NCBI GenBank assembly: GCA_025454975.1
Contig: JALONK010000007.1
Coordinates: forward strand, 40,859-104,858
Direction of reading: 5' to 3'
DNA: 64,000 nucleotides
From: Bacteroidia bacterium
GTDB taxonomy: Bacteria > Bacteroidota > Bacteroidia > UKL13-3
The translations under genes were made by a program, and so were the position numbers. Shown here piece after piece: positions 8,976 to 18,755 of the stretch (its first letter is position 1; the number at the start of each line of letters is the position of its first letter). The notes under the pieces are model-generated. The model was not told the DNA's origin, did not search any database, and saw only the letters and a program-made list of their open reading frames with translations.

Positions 8976-10065
8976 GATTAAAATAGTTTTGTAAATAATC
9001 TACAATTTGAAAACGTGCATTCCCATCCCCATATAATGATTGATTGAAAGGAGTAGTTAACGCTTCCATTTTTTTGAAATTGTTGAGTATATCATCAGTG
9101 GTTAGCTGAGTAGTAACACTCACGTTATGATTTATCAGTTCAACCCAAGGGGTATAATTCATTAATATTAAGCAATGTTTTTTCATAAGGTAGGCTTCCT
9201 TTTGAAGTCCGCCGCTGTCTGTTATAACATACTTGCAATGTTTAAGTGCATAAATCATTTCAACATAACTTAATGGGTTTAATAGTTTGATATTTGAATG
9301 TAAGTTTAGTTGTAGTTTTTCAATAACATTTTTGGTGCGGGGGTGAATAGGAAAAATAATCTCGTATTGTTGAGCAATTGTATTTATCGCTTGTATAATT
9401 TCTACAATACGGATTTCTGTTGTCGACTCAGCCCTATGAATAGTGCAAAGTATTGGTTTTTGTGTTGATGAAAACAACTTCGCAACAGCAGATGTTTCTG
9501 CACTAAACTCATCCAATTTTTCATCATAATAATATACCATATCAGCAAGAAGGTCGTCTGTTTTCACCAATTTTGCCGGGAATTTTTCAAAACCTTCTGC
9601 TATTAAGTTATTAATTGCTTCTTGCGTAGGACAAAATAAGATATCGGAAACCCTGTCGGTAAGAATTCGATTAACATCCTCGGGTATTGTCATATCAAAA
9701 TTCCTTAAACCTGCCTCAACATGTGCAATTTTAATATTTAATTTTCTTGCTGCGAGTGCTGCCGCAAGTGTACTGTTTGTATCTCCGTAAACAAGCAATA
9801 AATCAGGAACTTCATTTTGTAAAACCTTTTCAATTTCAATTAACATCCTGCCGGTCATCTCACCATGCGAGTTCGCTTTAATTCCTAAATTATAAGCTGG
9901 TTTAGGAATGTTTAATTGGTTAAAAAACACATCCGACATATTGGCATCATAGTGTTGTCCGGTATGTATGATAATCTCGGTTATACCTCTTTTATTTAAT
10001 TCGTTGGATATTAAAGCTGCCTTTACAAATTGCGGCCTAGCACCTATTACTGTAACAATTTTCAT
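8968..10065 (-). CDS. Non-hydrolysing UDP-N-acetylglucosamine 2-epimerase, WbpI-like
   Basis: The 365-residue protein has the family signature VIGARPQFVKAAL near the start, TGQHYDANMSDVFF at 35-48, HVEAGLRNFDMTIPEDVNR at 115-133 and DSGGLQKEAYLM in the C-terminal half. The wording TGQHFDANMS-like plus IPKPxY is closer to WbpI (UDP-2,3-diacetamido-glucuronate 2-epimerase) than to WecB, from memory of those sequences. In P. aeruginosa WbpI acts just before the WbpG/HisH/HisF amidation step, and a WbpG/HisF/HisH cassette lies directly upstream here, which supports the same order of reactions. Ordinary ManNAc formation is the alternative. Confidence 0.88.
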   Translation of the reverse strand: MKIVTVIGARPQFVKAALISNELNKRGITEIIIHTGQHYDANMSDVFFNQLNIPKPAYNLGIKANSHGEMTGRMLIEIEKVLQNEVPDLLLVYGDTNSTLAAALAARKLNIKIAHVEAGLRNFDMTIPEDVNRILTDRVSDILFCPTQEAINNLIAEGFEKFPAKLVKTDDLLADMVYYYDEKLDEFSAETSAVAKLFSSTQKPILCTIHRAESTTEIRIVEIIQAINTIAQQYEIIFPIHPRTKNVIEKLQLNLHSNIKLLNPLSYVEMIYALKHCKYVITDSGGLQKEAYLMKKHCLILMNYTPWVELINHNVSVTTQLTTDDILNNFKKMEALTTPFNQSLYGDGNARFQIVDYLQNYFNHA

Positions 10066-10086
10066 TTCTTTATTTTTAGTTTAACC

Positions 10087-11223
10087 TTAGTTTGGCATGA
10101 TGCCTAACTTGCGTAGTCGCAATAATGATTTACGAAAGAACAGTTCATATTTATGGATGTTCGGATAATCATAAATCGTTTTAATCGGTGCATTCATTAT
10201 CTGATCAAAAGTATCTTCGGTTATACCCAACTTTTTGATAATATAACTTCTGTCTTCCTCCATTATCTTCGGGTCAGCTGTTGGTTGTTTTAATAGTTCT
10301 AATGCTTGTTCTCGGCTTAATTCGCCGGTTGACATAATTAAGCAACTGTAATGCGCTTTTCTTTTATCAATATTAAACTTTTTCGGTAAGATATAGGATT
10401 GATAAAATCGCGTGTAAATTGATTCGTAATGTTTCCCGCCATAATACTTCCAACCCAATTCAGTTTCGATGGTTTTCATGGCCTCTTGTTTGTTAAAATC
10501 AATATAATTAAGGATTGAAAAGGTTTTTATTCCTTTAACCGTATTATACAAAATAAATTCAAGTGGTTTCAGGTGAGGGAAAGTATTCAATTTTTCAGTT
10601 CCAAATATTTTCTGTACCGAACGTATATATTTCCAATCGAGATAACCTCTTGCCCATGACGATGGTAGCATTCCTTCATTGCGAAAGTTTTGTCCGTTAA
10701 TGATATATTTTATCCCGTACTTATCGGCAATCTTATAAAGAATGGCACCGATCGCATGGTCTGTTGGGATTTCACCATCCGGTGTAGAAGCTTTTAAAAA
10801 TGACAACTGCAAATCCCTGAACTCATTCCAATCCAATACCTCTGTGTATAAATCAATATTTAGTTTATTTAAAATGTTCTCTATGTTTTTTACTGCTAAT
10901 TCAGAGTTCCATCCATTATCTAAATGCACAGCTAACGGTCGTAATCCCAATTTTTTAACCAGCCAAGCCACATAGGTACTATCAACTCCACCGCTCACGC
11001 CAATCAAACAATCATACTGTTTATTTTTACCATGTTGTTTAATTTTATCAATCAATACTTCAAGTTGTTTTTCTGCAATTTCTTTTGGAGCGATACGTAC
11101 TTTTAACTTTTCAGTATATTCATAATAATAATTACAAACACCATGCTCATCGAAGGTAATATCAGGATCGCCAATTGTATCCATTACTGTTTTTGTGCAA
11201 ATCTGATAGGGTCTTTCTTTCAT
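10087..11223 (-). CDS. N-acetyl sugar amidotransferase, WbpG/PseA family (cassette 1)
   Basis: The 378-residue protein has a PP-loop ATP pyrophosphatase site (SGGVDS at 77-82) in DCLIGVSGGVDST. Family members use ammonia delivered by HisH/HisF to turn a sugar acetamido group into an acetamidino group. The N-terminal zinc ribbon of the family is degraded here: C9 and C30 remain, but the second cysteine of each CxxC pair is gone (ICTKT, VCNYY). The HisF-like and HisH-like genes precede it at 7 bp spacing and form its ammonia source. The WbpI-like epimerase follows, so a ManNAc-type diamino sugar is a plausible substrate. Confidence 0.88.
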   Translation of the reverse strand: MKERPYQICTKTVMDTIGDPDITFDEHGVCNYYYEYTEKLKVRIAPKEIAEKQLEVLIDKIKQHGKNKQYDCLIGVSGGVDSTYVAWLVKKLGLRPLAVHLDNGWNSELAVKNIENILNKLNIDLYTEVLDWNEFRDLQLSFLKASTPDGEIPTDHAIGAILYKIADKYGIKYIINGQNFRNEGMLPSSWARGYLDWKYIRSVQKIFGTEKLNTFPHLKPLEFILYNTVKGIKTFSILNYIDFNKQEAMKTIETELGWKYYGGKHYESIYTRFYQSYILPKKFNIDKRKAHYSCLIMSTGELSREQALELLKQPTADPKIMEEDRSYIIKKLGITEDTFDQIMNAPIKTIYDYPNIHKYELFFRKSLLRLRKLGIMPN

Positions 11224-11230
11224 CTTCTAA

Positions 11231-11989
11231 TTAGTTAAATAATTCTTTTAATTGTTGTTGCGAAGGGTAATTAATGAGTACAGCTTTATGTGGGCCATGA
11301 TATACAAATAAACTACCCGCAGCTAATGCTGATGCGCCTGCTTGATATCCTGCTTTTAAATCATGTAATGATCCTGCACCTCCGCAAGCCACAACCGGTA
11401 CACTTACATGAGGGGCTATTTTAGCGATCAAGTTCGTATCATAACCGGTCATCATACCATCTAAATCAACTGCATTAATTATTATTTCACCGGCTCCGGC
11501 TGCTGCAGCAGCTTTTGCAAATTCAATTGCGTCTTTATGCACCGGATTTATTCCTGCATGGCTATAAATTTGGTATTTACCCCAAAAGTTTTTCTGAACG
11601 TCAATAGACACTACTATGCTTTGGTCGCCATAAATTATAGAGGCTTCTTTAATTAAATCTAAATTAATTAAGGCAGCCGAGTTAATAATTACTTTTTCGA
11701 CCCCAATGGAAAACATCTTTTTGATATCTTCAATTTCAGTTATGCCACCACCATAAGCCACAGGCATAAACGCCTCACTTACCATATCACTGATTGCAGT
11801 AAAATCCGGTTTTCTTTTTTCTTTAGCAGCATCAATATCTAATATAACCAACTCATCAACTTCCTTATCATTAAATAGTTTAACGGCATTTATAGGATCA
11901 CCAATATATTTACCTTTACCGAATTTTACAGTTTTTACCAATCCTTTTTTACTTAATAATAGTACAGGTATAATTCGAGTTCTTAGCAT
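11231..11989 (-). CDS. HisF-like ammonia-channel subunit (cassette 1), lacks Asp11
   Basis: The 252-residue TIM barrel aligns with HisF without gaps over the first 130 residues. True HisF needs Asp11 and Asp130 for the cyclase reaction. Here residue 11 is leucine (RIIPVLLLS), while D130 remains (VVSIDV). It keeps barrel and phosphate-loop motifs such as YGGGITEIEDI and CGGAGSLHDL. It therefore probably does not make imidazole glycerol phosphate but passes ammonia from the HisH partner to the adjacent WbpG-type enzyme, as described for the P. aeruginosa HisH2/HisF2/WbpG set. It overlaps the HisH-like gene by one base. Confidence 0.9.
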   Translation of the reverse strand: MLRTRIIPVLLLSKKGLVKTVKFGKGKYIGDPINAVKLFNDKEVDELVILDIDAAKEKRKPDFTAISDMVSEAFMPVAYGGGITEIEDIKKMFSIGVEKVIINSAALINLDLIKEASIIYGDQSIVVSIDVQKNFWGKYQIYSHAGINPVHKDAIEFAKAAAAAGAGEIIINAVDLDGMMTGYDTNLIAKIAPHVSVPVVACGGAGSLHDLKAGYQAGASALAAGSLFVYHGPHKAVLINYPSQQQLKELFN

Positions 11990-12600
11990 TAGGTTAGTTC
12001 TATGAAGTTTTTTAACAACAACATGCCAAATTTATGGCTTTTTTCAGGATGAAACTGCACCCCGAATACATTATCCTTAAATACAGATGATGTAAAAGTA
12101 ATATCAAATTTAGTGGTTGCAGCAACTTGTTGTTGATGTATACATTGATAATAATAAGAGTGTACAAAATAAAAGCGTGTTTCTTCAAAAACATCAAACC
12201 CTTCGTACAGCCTGCAAGCCTGGTTGTATTGAATTAAATTCCAACCCATGTGTGGCACCTTAAGTGGTGGTGGGACTATGAATTTTTTCACTTCACCAGG
12301 AATAATTGATAATCCTTTTAACGATCCTTCTTCACTAGAATCTGCGAGTAATTGCATACCTAAACAAATGCCTAATAATGGAGTACCTTCGCTTGCTTTT
12401 TGCTTGATAACATCAACTAAATTTAGGCTGGCCAGGTTTTGCATAGCCTTATCAAATGAACCTACACCCGGTAATATTAACTTTTTAGCAGAACTTATTT
12501 TATTCAAGTCGGCCGTTATTTCAGCTTGGTAGCCTAACTTTTTTATTATATTTTGGATCGAGCCTAAATTGCCCATTCCATAATCAATTACTGTAATCAT
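11989..12600 (-). CDS. HisH-like glutamine amidotransferase (cassette 1)
   Basis: This 203-residue class I glutaminase has an intact triad: C79 in GICLGMQ, and H184 and E186 in FGVQFHPEKS. The oxyanion region LPGVGSFD is also present. It releases ammonia from glutamine and would deliver it through the neighbouring HisF-like barrel. No other histidine biosynthesis gene is near, and the glycan context supports a role in sugar amidation. It follows the PaaK-like gene by a single base. Confidence 0.92.
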   Translation of the reverse strand: MITVIDYGMGNLGSIQNIIKKLGYQAEITADLNKISSAKKLILPGVGSFDKAMQNLASLNLVDVIKQKASEGTPLLGICLGMQLLADSSEEGSLKGLSIIPGEVKKFIVPPPLKVPHMGWNLIQYNQACRLYEGFDVFEETRFYFVHSYYYQCIHQQQVAATTKFDITFTSSVFKDNVFGVQFHPEKSHKFGMLLLKNFIELT

Positions 12601-12601
12601 A

Positions 12602-13996
12602 TTAACTCCTCTTTACATGCGAGATTACGGATTTAAACTTACCATTAGCACCTTTTGGTATAGCATCTAAAATATTTATTTGAACTACAATATCGCCTAG
12701 TTGTGATTGAACCCTGTTTATAATTAATAATTCTTCTTCCTTAGTTAGCGGTTTTGCAACAGCCAAATTAACATCAATATGGTTTACGTTATGCTGAACT
12801 ACTTGACTTTCAATAATTGAAGGTATTCCGGTAAATACCCTGTAAAAACTAACCATTTCACGACCATCCTTACCGATTATGGTATCCATAACTCTCCCGA
12901 CAATTTCTTCCACAACGGGCATTTGTCGTCCACATTTACAGTTTTGATTTAAACTTAACTTTACATAGTCACCCATTTTATATCTTACAAGGGGCTGATT
13001 CGAGTTGATTAATCCGGTTGAAATAATTTCTCCAATTTCTCCCGGTTTACAATCATTACCTTGCTCATTAATAAGTTCAACAATTCCTGCATCAGGTATA
13101 ATATGTAAATTTCCATGTTCACATTCAGAAATTAAGTTACAACACTCAACACCGTTGTAAGAGTCGAAGGTTTTACAACCATAAACTCGTTGAAAGGTAT
13201 CACGCATTTCTGTTGTTAACTTCTCACTTGATGTAAGCACCCCTTTAAGTTGAGGTGCTTTTAAACCTTTTTCTTCAATAAACCTTGCCAAAATATAATT
13301 ACTCATACAATAGCCTGTCATATATTCAATGTTATATTTCATCAAGCCTTCAAGGTAATTGTCAACCGTACTTCGCGATAAATGAAATGCTGAGAAATAA
13401 ACTTGTTTTTCTACACTATTGTACCTGTAATAAGGAGGTGGAGCTTCGGCATCCATTACAATTCTTCTCGGACCAAAAGTACCTCTTGGACTTTTATAGT
13501 TTACACCCGCCCAATAGTTTAACCTCGCTTCAAATATGGCAAAATATTTTTGGTGATTACTTTTAGAAAAATAAGTTTGAGTAGGTGTTCCCGTACTTCC
13601 ACTGCTGGCCATGAATATGCCGTCTTTTTCTCTGATATCAGAAAGCAATTCTGTTTTACCTAATTCTCGGTAAGTTTGTTTGCTTAATACCGGAAGTTTT
13701 TTTAAGTCAGATAAGTTGAAGTTTAAAATATCTTCTTCGGTCAGTTGTAATTTTTTAAATTGAGCTTTATAATAAGGTACATGTTTCAAACAAATGAGCA
13801 ATAGTTTTCGAAGTTCCATGGTTTGAAAATTATTCCACTCTTCTGTTGTGAAATTATTCCTGCTTAAGCAAGCCTGAAGCTCATCCTTAAAAACACCACC
13901 AAATCGTCTATTATACCACTTAAGGCCATACAAACTAATTAAGGTATTTTGTAAAGCCACAGGGGTGTGATAATATATTTTTTCAAGTAAGGTCAT
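12602..13996 (-). CDS. PaaK/CapK-like adenylate-forming enzyme
   Basis: The 464-residue protein resembles phenylacetate-CoA ligase and the CapK proteins of capsule loci. The AMP-binding loop ASSGSTGTPTQTYF lies at about 130-143. Later motifs are LTSSEKL, FDSYNGVECCNL, RYKMGDYVKL and CKCGRQMPVVEEIVGR. CapK family members sit in polysaccharide loci, but their reaction is mostly unproven; they may activate a carboxylic acid as acyl-adenylate or thioester to acylate an amino sugar. No acyl carrier protein gene was seen nearby. It precedes HisH of cassette 1, and 68 bp separate it from the GT4 gene upstream. Confidence 0.82.
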   Translation of the reverse strand: MTLLEKIYYHTPVALQNTLISLYGLKWYNRRFGGVFKDELQACLSRNNFTTEEWNNFQTMELRKLLLICLKHVPYYKAQFKKLQLTEEDILNFNLSDLKKLPVLSKQTYRELGKTELLSDIREKDGIFMASSGSTGTPTQTYFSKSNHQKYFAIFEARLNYWAGVNYKSPRGTFGPRRIVMDAEAPPPYYRYNSVEKQVYFSAFHLSRSTVDNYLEGLMKYNIEYMTGYCMSNYILARFIEEKGLKAPQLKGVLTSSEKLTTEMRDTFQRVYGCKTFDSYNGVECCNLISECEHGNLHIIPDAGIVELINEQGNDCKPGEIGEIISTGLINSNQPLVRYKMGDYVKLSLNQNCKCGRQMPVVEEIVGRVMDTIIGKDGREMVSFYRVFTGIPSIIESQVVQHNVNHIDVNLAVAKPLTKEEELLIINRVQSQLGDIVVQINILDAIPKGANGKFKSVISHVKRS

Positions 13997-14064
13997 ATTG
14001 AATTCCTATAAATTTACTAACGCATTAACTTATGAGCCATTGAAATTGGGCTGAACTTGACTTG

Positions 14065-15069
14065 TTATTGATTGAAAAGCTGATTCCAAACCGGGGTTAA
14101 ATTATGCCAATCAAAACTTTCTGCTTTTATTTTTGCTTGTTTAGATAGTTTGAATGATAGTTCAGGGTCTTCTAATAAGGTTTCAACTGCATAGGCGAAA
14201 TGTTGTTGATCGAGTTCCTCTGTAAGCATTATGTTTTCTTTATGTTTCCATAAATAAGGTATTTCACCTACGTTACTAGAAACTATTGGAATACCGCAGG
14301 CAGCAGCTTCAATAATGGCAGTTCCAAAACTTTCGTATGATGTTGTATTCAAATAAATTTGATGACTATGATAGTAATCTCTTAACTGATGGTTTGGAAC
14401 CGGCCCGGTCAGGGTTATTGACTGCTCAAGTTTAAGTTTTTGGATTTCTTCCTTTACAAGGTGTAGCATACCACCATCAGGGCCAACCATTGTAAGTGTA
14501 ATTTTTGGAAATTTAGTCTTCAAAATATGTAATGTTCTTACAGCAATTAAAGGGTTATAAATTTCTGAAAATCCTCGAACCCATAATAACTTTAATCCGT
14601 TGGTTTTATTAGGTAAGTATGGGAATTTTTCCAAATCAACTCCATTGGGTAAATAGTTAATAGAATATCCCCAACTTTCAAAATGAGATTTTAAAAAGTA
14701 TGAAGGTGTTTGAATGATGTCCGCACGATTAAATACCATTTTTAATCTATTTTCATTTTCTCCGGAAAACTCTGCTAATTTCCCACCCCGTAAGGTTAAA
14801 ACAATCTTTTTTCTTTTCCATTTAGCTAATATGGTTCCTACCTCTGTAATAATAAAAGCATTACCACTAAAAACATCAAAAAAAGCGGTACTGTATTTTT
14901 TAAACAGAAGATTTATACTGATGTCGATTAATCTCCACAATTTATTTTCTTTATTGGAGGACAAATAGATATTGACTTTACCGTTAAACAACAACTTCAA
15001 TTTCTCAGGAATTGAAATAGTCCCTTTTTTGGCAGAAAGATAAGTGCCTATGAAAATTACTGATTTCAT
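14065..15069 (-). CDS. Family 4 glycosyltransferase
   Basis: The 334-residue protein has a GT-B fold. The N-terminal part contains KKIVLTLRGGKLAEFSGEN and DIIQTPSYFLKSHFESWG, and YLPNGVDLEKFPY marks the linker. The C-terminal domain has the retaining GT4 donor motif SYESFGTAIIEAAACGIPIV with its EX7E glutamates. It is somewhat short for GT4. Its start overlaps the methyltransferase gene upstream by 4 bp. The transferred sugar is unknown. Confidence 0.86.
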   Translation of the reverse strand: MKSVIFIGTYLSAKKGTISIPEKLKLLFNGKVNIYLSSNKENKLWRLIDISINLLFKKYSTAFFDVFSGNAFIITEVGTILAKWKRKKIVLTLRGGKLAEFSGENENRLKMVFNRADIIQTPSYFLKSHFESWGYSINYLPNGVDLEKFPYLPNKTNGLKLLWVRGFSEIYNPLIAVRTLHILKTKFPKITLTMVGPDGGMLHLVKEEIQKLKLEQSITLTGPVPNHQLRDYYHSHQIYLNTTSYESFGTAIIEAAACGIPIVSSNVGEIPYLWKHKENIMLTEELDQQHFAYAVETLLEDPELSFKLSKQAKIKAESFDWHNLTPVWNQLFNQ

Positions 15070-15767
15070 TTATTTTTTCTCAAAACATATACCTTGTCCA
15101 TTCCAAGTTTGGATAGAATTGCGTTGGTGTAGGTTTTTTTATGAAACTTATATAAAGTATCATTTGATAGGCGGCCTAATCCATTTATTAATAAGGAATA
15201 TGAAAATGATTTTAATATTTGTAAGGGTAGTTTACTTATCCATTTTTCGAAAGAATGTGGATTTATTTTATTTATTTTATAGTTTTCTTTTTCTTTTCTC
15301 AACCATGTATTTGCAATGGCAATAGGATGATTAGCATTGGTGTACTGAGTAATTAGTAGCCCATTTTCATTTAGTAATTCGGCAAGTCGTTTTAAGGTGT
15401 TTTCAGGAGAGTTAACATGCATAATCAAGCCAAAAGCAATAACAATATCATATTTTTCATCAATAGATAATTGTTCTAGGTCGCCATTATAAAATCTCAC
15501 TTTCGATTTATGTATATCCGGTATTTTTTGTTCAACCAAGTGTAACATTTTATCAGATATATCTAAAAAGTGTAAGCATTTCGATGCACTTAAAAATTGA
15601 AGACTTACATCACCATTACCACATCCGATATCTATAATTTTTTTATTTTCAAAGTCACTAGAAACTATTTCTGCAACAATTTCCCTTCTTACTCTTACAC
15701 CAAAATCTTTATGCAGATATTTATTAGTTTCGTCAAAGAATGCCTTTACTTCCCTGTTCTTATCCAT
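15066..15767 (-). CDS. Class I SAM-dependent methyltransferase
   Basis: The 233-residue protein has motif I KKIIDIGCGNGDVSL at about 43-57, the acidic post-I loop, and the later motif YDIVIAFGLIMHV. This is the Methyltransf_11/UbiE-like fold. No membrane segment is evident. It probably O- or N-methylates a sugar or a lipid-linked intermediate; the target cannot be told. It overlaps the carbamoyltransferase gene by 8 bp and the GT4 gene by 4 bp, so the three should be translated together. Confidence 0.85.
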   Translation of the reverse strand: MDKNREVKAFFDETNKYLHKDFGVRVRREIVAEIVSSDFENKKIIDIGCGNGDVSLQFLSASKCLHFLDISDKMLHLVEQKIPDIHKSKVRFYNGDLEQLSIDEKYDIVIAFGLIMHVNSPENTLKRLAELLNENGLLITQYTNANHPIAIANTWLRKEKENYKINKINPHSFEKWISKLPLQILKSFSYSLLINGLGRLSNDTLYKFHKKTYTNAILSKLGMDKVYVLRKNK

Positions 15768-17568
15768 TTTTCTTCATTTTAATCAAGTACTTATCCAATA
15801 CCAACACGTCAATTCTATCTTCTTTTAAGGCTTTATATGCCGATTCAGGTGTGCTCACAATTGGTTCTTCGTGTGCATTAAAACTTGTGTTTACAATAGC
15901 TCCACATCCTGTAAGTTTATAAAATTCATCAATTATATAATAATAATATGGGTTCGTTTCTTTAATCACACGTTGTGGTCTTGCTGTACCATCAACATGT
16001 ACAACCGCTTGCAATAAATCGTGATATTCACTTTTAACATTATAAGTGATAGTCATGTAATCAGCAGCCGGACAATCATCCTTATAATCCGGAATATAGG
16101 TTGTCATCATATAATCAATAATAGACGGAGCAAATGGCATAAATTCTGTTCGGCTTAATCTTTTATTTACCGAATCATTGACAGTTCGATCAAATGTATT
16201 TAAGATCATTGAACGTTTACCTAAGGCACGTGGCCCCCATTCCATACTACCTTGCCAAAAACCCACAACCAAATTATCCTTCAACATTTGTGCAATTTGA
16301 TGTGGAGCATTTGGCATTAATTCAACATCAGCTTCATGTTTAATTTTTTCTATAAAGGAATTCACTTGTTCATCATAATTAGGTCCGATATAAGTATTTG
16401 TAAATTTATAATTCGTAAGGTGTTTTGTTTGATGATATTCAACATCTGCTAATAGTGCAGCACCAATTGATAAACCTGAATCACCCATGGCCGGTTGTAC
16501 AAAAATATTAGTTACTTCAGCCATTTCATAAATCATTTGGTTAATTCTTACATTGGCGAAAACGCCACCAGCTAATCCTATGCTCACCTTTTTACCTTTG
16601 AAATGATTATCTAATACAAATTTTGTTTCTTCTACTACTATACGTTCAGCTACTTTTTGACAAGCATAAGCAATGTCTTCTTTGCTCCATCCTTTACATA
16701 TTTTGGCAACATGTGCCTTTAGTACCTCATATCGTTTGGTATATTCAATACCAATAACTCCTTCAGAAGTTTGATAGTTTATTTTTTCAGCAAGGGTGAG
16801 TTGATCTTCGATTTGGTATTCTTGCCAATATTTTTCAAGGTCGTTGAACGGAAAGCGTGTAAGTTTTCCATTTGTTCTTTTAAACAAATGATAAAATTCA
16901 TCCTCTAAAATACTGGGTTTTCCATAGGCTGCCAAACCTGTAATTTTTCCTTCGTGTCGTGTAGGTCTAAATCCAAGCAATTGGGTAATTGTGCTATAAA
17001 ATGCTCCTACCGAAACTTCATGGCCATGTATCACTAATGGTAGTAGTTCATGATTTTCAATTTTGTAAAAATTAAAACTTTCTCCATCCCCTTGTCCATC
17101 ACACGTAATAACTAAATCTGGTGTAAATGGTGAGCAATAATAAGCTCCTGCAGCATGACATAAATGATGATTATAAAAGCTGATCTGAGCATTGTTGAAC
17201 CCTAGTTTTTTTACCTCCTCTATAAACACTGCTTTGTTTTTATCGTCGAATCTATTACCAGTTAAACCAATATACGATAATACTCGGTTTAGATACTCTT
17301 TCTGTTTGGTACTTTTCTTTTTGTCGAAACGAAAACGTATTTCATTAGCACCTAATTCTTGATAAATCATTCCACCAATCGCAATTAAATCAATGTTCGT
17401 TTTATCAATTTTGTTTTGTTGTAAGATTACATCTATGGCATTTACAGGCCAACCATAATCTTGCTTTACCCTACTAATTTTTTCTTCTTCAATGGAGCAT
17501 ATAATTTTCCCATTTTGAATTAAGGTTGCCGCTGCATCATGTCCGAAGTTTATTCCTAAAATATTCAT
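15760..17568 (-). CDS. Carbamoyltransferase, NodU/CmcH/TobZ family
   Basis: The 602-residue protein has the two-domain layout of O-carbamoyltransferases. The N-terminal Kae1-like domain opens ILGINFGHDAAATLI and has the metal-binding histidines in NHHLCHAAGAYYCSPF (about 133-148) and CDGQGDGES at 156-164. The C-terminal YrdC-like part includes EWGPRALGKRSMIL and CGAIVNTSFNAHEEPIV. Enzymes of this family use carbamoyl phosphate and ATP to place a carbamoyl group on a sugar hydroxyl, as in Nod factors. Here the likely target is a sugar of the surface glycan. Length and motifs are typical. Confidence 0.93.
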   Translation of the reverse strand: MNILGINFGHDAAATLIQNGKIICSIEEEKISRVKQDYGWPVNAIDVILQQNKIDKTNIDLIAIGGMIYQELGANEIRFRFDKKKSTKQKEYLNRVLSYIGLTGNRFDDKNKAVFIEEVKKLGFNNAQISFYNHHLCHAAGAYYCSPFTPDLVITCDGQGDGESFNFYKIENHELLPLVIHGHEVSVGAFYSTITQLLGFRPTRHEGKITGLAAYGKPSILEDEFYHLFKRTNGKLTRFPFNDLEKYWQEYQIEDQLTLAEKINYQTSEGVIGIEYTKRYEVLKAHVAKICKGWSKEDIAYACQKVAERIVVEETKFVLDNHFKGKKVSIGLAGGVFANVRINQMIYEMAEVTNIFVQPAMGDSGLSIGAALLADVEYHQTKHLTNYKFTNTYIGPNYDEQVNSFIEKIKHEADVELMPNAPHQIAQMLKDNLVVGFWQGSMEWGPRALGKRSMILNTFDRTVNDSVNKRLSRTEFMPFAPSIIDYMMTTYIPDYKDDCPAADYMTITYNVKSEYHDLLQAVVHVDGTARPQRVIKETNPYYYYIIDEFYKLTGCGAIVNTSFNAHEEPIVSTPESAYKALKEDRIDVLVLDKYLIKMKKNG

Positions 17569-17570
17569 GC

Positions 17571-18755
17571 TTATTTGTTTCTTAATGTATTAATGAGGTT
17601 GATAATATAATTTGCTTGATAATTAAGTGTGTTTTGCTTGGCTAATGCCATACCATTTCCAATCAGTGTTTGTCGTAATGCAGGTGATTGAATCAGATGA
17701 TTTATTGCACTTATAATTTGTGCCTCACTTTTAGGGTCAATTATAATAGCATTTTCTGCATGTTTTAAATAATATGGAATAGCACCAACATTTGTAGCTA
17801 TTACAGGTAGGCTATTTGCCATTGCTTCCCAAATTGTTCTAGGAAAACCTTCTTCATAAGAAGGAATTAAATAGATATCTGCCTGTCGGTACATGCCATT
17901 TAATTCTTCCCCAATTTTCTTTTTCCCATGAAAAATAACGATATCATCAACACCAAGTTTGGTTGCCAATTTTTGCAGCTCGATAGTTACAGGTGTTTCT
18001 TTGTCATTTTCCCATCCTACAATATCTAAAACTACTTTATTATTTGTCTTTTTTATTTCTGCCACTGCCCCAATTAACTCTCTCAATCCTTTTAATAAAT
18101 CAATTCTTCCGGTATAAAGAAGTCGAATGATTTCTTTATTACAAGTGTCCTGTCTTACATAAAAATCAGCATCCGCTAAAGTTGTGGTTTTTATGAGATG
18201 CGTACTTAAAGCGATTGATTCATATTTATTAAACAGGGCTGGTGAATTGGCCATAATATGATGCCGCTTCATTTGTCTTAAATATAATCGGTCAAAATGC
18301 AAGAGATATGCATTAATGATTTTTTCTCTTATGGTTTGAGATGTGGATTTAGTTTGAATAACAGACTCTGCATAATCACCAACAACCATCCAAATGATTT
18401 TTTCTTCGTTAAAATAAAGCTGAAAACAAGGTGCTAAAGGTGTAGGCGAACGAACTATAAATGCATCGGCATCATGTATTTGTTGAAGTTTGTTTTTTAA
18501 AGTTTTGCCCGGGAAATAAGTCCTATGCCATGCCGGTTTTTTATATCCAAGATTTATAAGTTTGATATTATTGGCTTTTAGTTCATAGTCAGCTTCATTA
18601 GCATCTGTAGTTCCATTTTTAGCTTCATGTAAAACCAAGAACAGTTCATTACAAACGTTGGCTAAAGCATCCATAAAGACGCCAAAATACCCCGGTAGAT
18701 AAATACGGTTATTTTTTACAACTGCCGGAATATGATAGTAGTATGCTAATTTCAT
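17571..18755 (-). CDS. Family 4 glycosyltransferase
   Basis: The 394-residue protein has a GT-B layout. The N-terminal domain begins MKLAYYYHIP and the C-terminal GT4 domain has LLYTGRIDLLKGLRELIGA, IIFHGKKKIGEELNGMYRQA-like helices and SYEEGFPRTIWEAMANSLPV with the EX7E pattern. The start overlaps the polymerase gene by 4 bp, and the carbamoyltransferase gene follows after 2 bp. The donor sugar is not predictable from sequence. Confidence 0.88.
   Translation of the reverse strand: MKLAYYYHIPAVVKNNRIYLPGYFGVFMDALANVCNELFLVLHEAKNGTTDANEADYELKANNIKLINLGYKKPAWHRTYFPGKTLKNKLQQIHDADAFIVRSPTPLAPCFQLYFNEEKIIWMVVGDYAESVIQTKSTSQTIREKIINAYLLHFDRLYLRQMKRHHIMANSPALFNKYESIALSTHLIKTTTLADADFYVRQDTCNKEIIRLLYTGRIDLLKGLRELIGAVAEIKKTNNKVVLDIVGWENDKETPVTIELQKLATKLGVDDIVIFHGKKKIGEELNGMYRQADIYLIPSYEEGFPRTIWEAMANSLPVIATNVGAIPYYLKHAENAIIIDPKSEAQIISAINHLIQSPALRQTLIGNGMALAKQNTLNYQANYIINLINTLRNK

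Noticed and set aside
11231..12600. HisH and HisF as histidine biosynthesis genes
   Set aside because: No other his genes are near; three copies of each occur beside WbpG-type synthetases, and every HisF-like copy lacks a catalytic aspartate.
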